Shown in pieces: positions 62,401 to 64,000 of a DNA stretch of 64,000 bases; position 1 is the stretch's first letter, and every line of letters begins with the position of its first letter. Both the position numbers and the translations under genes were made by a program. Under the pieces are notes generated by a model. That model made no database searches and was not told where the DNA came from. It saw only the letters and a list, made by a program, of their open reading frames with translations. This DNA comes from Melioribacteraceae bacterium (GTDB lineage: Bacteria > Bacteroidota > Ignavibacteria > Ignavibacteriales > Melioribacteraceae), in contig DAOSDY010000001.1 of NCBI GenBank assembly GCA_035362835.1, positions 620,001-684,000 on the forward strand. The letters are read 5' to 3'.

Positions 62401-63887
62401 TCGATGCAAATCCGCAGCCGATGTGGGTCTACGATCTTCAAACACTCAAGTTCCTTGCTGTAAATGAGTCCGCAATCAATCATTACGGTTATACGAGAGA
62501 TGAGTTTTTAAACATGACCATCAAGGAGATCCGTCCAGCTATAGATATTCCGAGATTGCTGGAAAGCATTAATGATTACCAGGGAATTGACCATGCCGGA
62601 TTATGGCGCCATTTAAAGAAGGACGGTACTCAAATCGAAGTTGAAATTATCTCACACGCGATCATATTTAATGGAAGAAAAGCCGATCTCGTACTTGCCA
62701 CCGATATAACCGAGAAACTTAGAGCTCAGGAGGAAGTCGTTAAATTATCCCGCGCAGTTGAACAGAGTCCCGTGGCTATTGTAATTACAAATACAGAAGG
62801 ATTGATAGAATATGTAAATCCGAAGTACGAAGAATTGACCGGTTATAAATTCGAGGAAGTAAAAGATAAGAAAACAAATGTTTTAAGATCCGGGCATACT
62901 ACAAAAGAGGAATACAGAAAGTTATGGGAGACAATAGTTTCCGGAAACGAATGGCGGGGTGAATTTCACAACAGGAAGAAGAACGGCGATCTCTTCTGGG
63001 CATCAACTTCGATCTCACCAATCAAAAACGGAGAGGATGAAGTAAAATATTATCTGGCTATCAAAGAAGATGTTACCGAACGGAAAGAATTGATGAATGA
63101 GCTGATACGTGCAAAGGAAAAAGCTGAACGTTCCAATGAATTGAAATCTGAATTTCTTGCCCAGGTATCGCATGAAATCAGGACTCCACTTAACGCAATG
63201 CTCAGTTATTCAAGATTTATTCAGGATGAACTGGAGGAAAACGGAATTACGAGTGAATTGATCGGGGAAAGCGTAGACGGTATACAGATCTCCGGAAAGA
63301 GGATTATTAGAACTATCGACCTAATACTTAATGTATCCGAACTTCAGACGGGTTTGTATGAATACTATCCGAAAGTAGTGAGTCTTAGAGAAGAAATATT
63401 AGGTCCTATAAAAAACGAATTTGCTCTGCTGGCCGAGGAAAAAAGAATCGATTTTAAAATCAATATAGAAACCGAGCATGATTCAGTTATTTGCGACGAA
63501 TATTCGGTAGGACAGATCTTCAACAATCTGATCGATAATGCAATTAAATACACAAATGAAGGATTTGTAAAAGTTAATCTTTACCGAGATTTACAGGATA
63601 AACTTGTTGTGACAGTAGAAGATTCGGGAATCGGTATTTCCGAAGATTACCTGTCAGACCTCTTTACTCCGTTTTCACAAGAGGATCAAGGCTACTCGCG
63701 AAAGTTCGACGGTAACGGATTAGGAATGGCCCTGGTTAAAAAGTACTGCGAGCTGAACGAGATTGGTATCGATGTAGAGAGCTGTAAAGGAACCGGAACC
63801 AAATTCAGACTTACATTCCCTTCTGATAACACATTTAAGGTGAATTACAACTTTATGAATAGTATGGACCGGGAAAATAAATTTTAA
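59463..63887 (+). CDS. Large membrane sensor kinase with seven PAS domains
   Basis: This 1474-residue kinase has an N-terminal helix (about 16-38), a periplasmic region of about 265 residues ending GLNWILVTKIDKEEVYATL, likely a Cache-type sensor, a second helix (about 308-330), seven PAS domains in a row (about 350-465, 466-590, 590-715, 715-840, 840-965, 965-1090, 1090-1215; most end with a D-[IY]-[ST]-x-R/K type cap such as VRNISDRKYAE), HisKA with EFLAQVSHEIRTPLNAMLSY (His near 1236) and HATPase (IFNNLIDNAIKYTNEG near 1355, DSGIGISEDYLSDLFTPF, GNGLGMALVKKYCE). No receiver is attached; the preceding degenerate receiver is a possible partner. A hairpin follows the stop. Confidence 0.94.
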   Translation: MINRTDIKMKNKSERKLTISFLILSLFLIISGFIYYGSLKDEAVNNIYRELKLISDYKNDEIDNWLQKSFADTEIFFNNPVVKEKVEICLTKTGIECESEHFRKMFKDLKEQHFLSSVNISSPEGEIILSYPDDVEVDQHKKLFINQTVTTKSKIFTDIYFCLNDSSVHLATYLPIIKNVNGTDSVIAVVVLETSPEKVIFPLLKNYPAFFETAESFLARKDSSGIHFISDLRFINNRGLDFRKPYTQKDLPAVQAITGGEKFLSGIDYREKEVFAVTTIIEGLNWILVTKIDKEEVYATLIEKGIWISIIIATLLFTAGTVIYSYYRKIREESYKKILEAELNRKAVVSHYESFIKNANDIIIMAEPSGKILEANYKAVETYGYSIEELRNLNLRDLTAKSKEKAPDHEKHNQLSGSGNIYETKHITKSGRTIDVEVSSRVIVIDNLEFIQCIVRNISDRKYAEEKLKQSNILLKSIIDGTKDAIYIKDVEGKYILANKAAAGFLGKDVEEIIGRDDSEFFTEGTDKVILENDSKVLNEGITVKTEEILVSDGVKRIFDAVKFPWRDSNGNIIGLIGISRDYTERIELLNKLKEEKARLSALITTLDEAVFEFDDKGTYLDIWAADENVLVLPKNELIGKSIFDVIPPDLAETFVDLIKKVHMTGQTEHIEYKLEVLDGERWFLGRINPIVSASGEVKSVSFITRDITKRKRAEKALLLSESKYKDLSELLPQSIFEVDISGNLTFANELAFSTFGYSKEDFSKNLSVIQMIAPSDREKAKRNLERVLRGDKSDTHEYSAMRKDGSTFPVMVFSNRILNDGKVIGLRGVIVDITERIQYERALQESETRYRSLIENSPIAIGISRNLKFVYVNPAFAKMYGYNNPEELTNRPLSDAVSQKDLKEFIDRASKREKGLPVENEYEAIGLRKDGSEFYINAAVTRVELSDGPATIGFFTDITQRKYAENALKESEEKYRELFDANPQPMWVYDLQTLKFLAVNESAINHYGYTRDEFLNMTIKEIRPAIDIPRLLESINDYQGIDHAGLWRHLKKDGTQIEVEIISHAIIFNGRKADLVLATDITEKLRAQEEVVKLSRAVEQSPVAIVITNTEGLIEYVNPKYEELTGYKFEEVKDKKTNVLRSGHTTKEEYRKLWETIVSGNEWRGEFHNRKKNGDLFWASTSISPIKNGEDEVKYYLAIKEDVTERKELMNELIRAKEKAERSNELKSEFLAQVSHEIRTPLNAMLSYSRFIQDELEENGITSELIGESVDGIQISGKRIIRTIDLILNVSELQTGLYEYYPKVVSLREEILGPIKNEFALLAEEKRIDFKINIETEHDSVICDEYSVGQIFNNLIDNAIKYTNEGFVKVNLYRDLQDKLVVTVEDSGIGISEDYLSDLFTPFSQEDQGYSRKFDGNGLGMALVKKYCELNEIGIDVESCKGTGTKFRLTFPSDNTFKVNYNFMNSMDRENKF

Positions 63888-63904
63888 GCCCTCGTAGCCC
63901 TCTC

Positions 63905-63953
63905 AGAGAGGATCCGCGGCCGCCCCTTTGTAATTGGCTGCGGACTCCTCTCT
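63905..63953 (+). terminator. Long imperfect hairpin after the kinase gene
   Basis: Arms AGAGAGGATCCGCGGCC and GGCTGCGGACTCCTCTCT pair with one mismatch and one bulge around a 14-base loop, 18 bases after the stop. CCTTTATTTG follows, a weak T-rich end. It probably ends the signalling-cluster transcript. Beyond it the last 47 bases show nothing recognisable. Confidence 0.6.
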
Positions 63954-64000
63954 CCTTTATTTGACTTAGCCCGCCGGCTTTTCAATATATCTTCCAAAAA

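Overview
The window looks like a chromosome segment of an Ignavibacteriota/Melioribacter-type bacterium (Bacteroidota-Chlorobi side of the FCB group). The evidence is moderate A+T content, two secreted enzymes ending in a type IX secretion (T9SS) sorting domain with the NYPNPFNPST signature typical of that group, DUF5686, DUF1684 and TonB-type barrel proteins, and an HU promoter that fits the Bacteroidota TTTG-N19-TAnnTTTG pattern. No tRNA, rRNA, CRISPR array, transposase or prophage gene was seen. The taxonomic call is inference from protein style, not a marker gene.

Layout. 1-2238: 3' part of uvrA, running off the left edge. 2357-10342: an iron module. A hemerythrin-domain protein overlaps a LuxR-type regulator whose receiver has lost its phospho-Asp; then come a FecA-like TonB receptor, an OprB-like porin, a fused FeoA-FeoB and a 55-residue Cys-rich FeoB-associated protein. 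10511-17752: EVE-domain protein, a Tiki/TraB-like protein in an A/T-rich island, class II photolyase plus YCII-like protein, two thiol-redox lipoprotein-type/periplasmic proteins, a T9SS-tagged sugar-dehydrogenase-like lipoprotein and a PH-like membrane protein. 17789-30895: HU, then carbohydrate and amide use (TonB-plug barrel, T9SS-tagged GH13 amylase, SSS symporter with three small membrane proteins, GH38 alpha-mannosidase, periplasmic amidase). 31165-39691: hybrid histidine kinase, CBS protein, DUF2721, Aat, barrel protein, class II aldolase, cytochrome c, cell-wall amidase with an ICMT-like methyltransferase.

39929-45015 holds the most unusual block: a three-gene cassette of small single-pass proteins resembling minor pilins (MshD/PilV, MshO/PilW/GspJ, MshP/PilX order), present twice in tandem, with N-termini that lack the normal prepilin leader and Glu+5. 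45019-52075: TIGR01777 epimerase, DUF5686 protein, a second exported GH13 enzyme, DedA and a DUF1684 lipoprotein. 52290-63887: an 11.6 kb signalling cluster with three multi-PAS histidine kinases, one NarL-type regulator and two stand-alone receivers, one of them degenerate.

How the genes fit together. The iron module appears to move iron across both membranes under a hemerythrin/LuxR pair. The central enzymes, porter and barrel fit a polymer-degrading heterotroph that scavenges alpha-glucans and mannosides. The right end is a dense sensory hub with no obvious output genes inside the window. Family calls were made by eye from motifs; no database search was possible.
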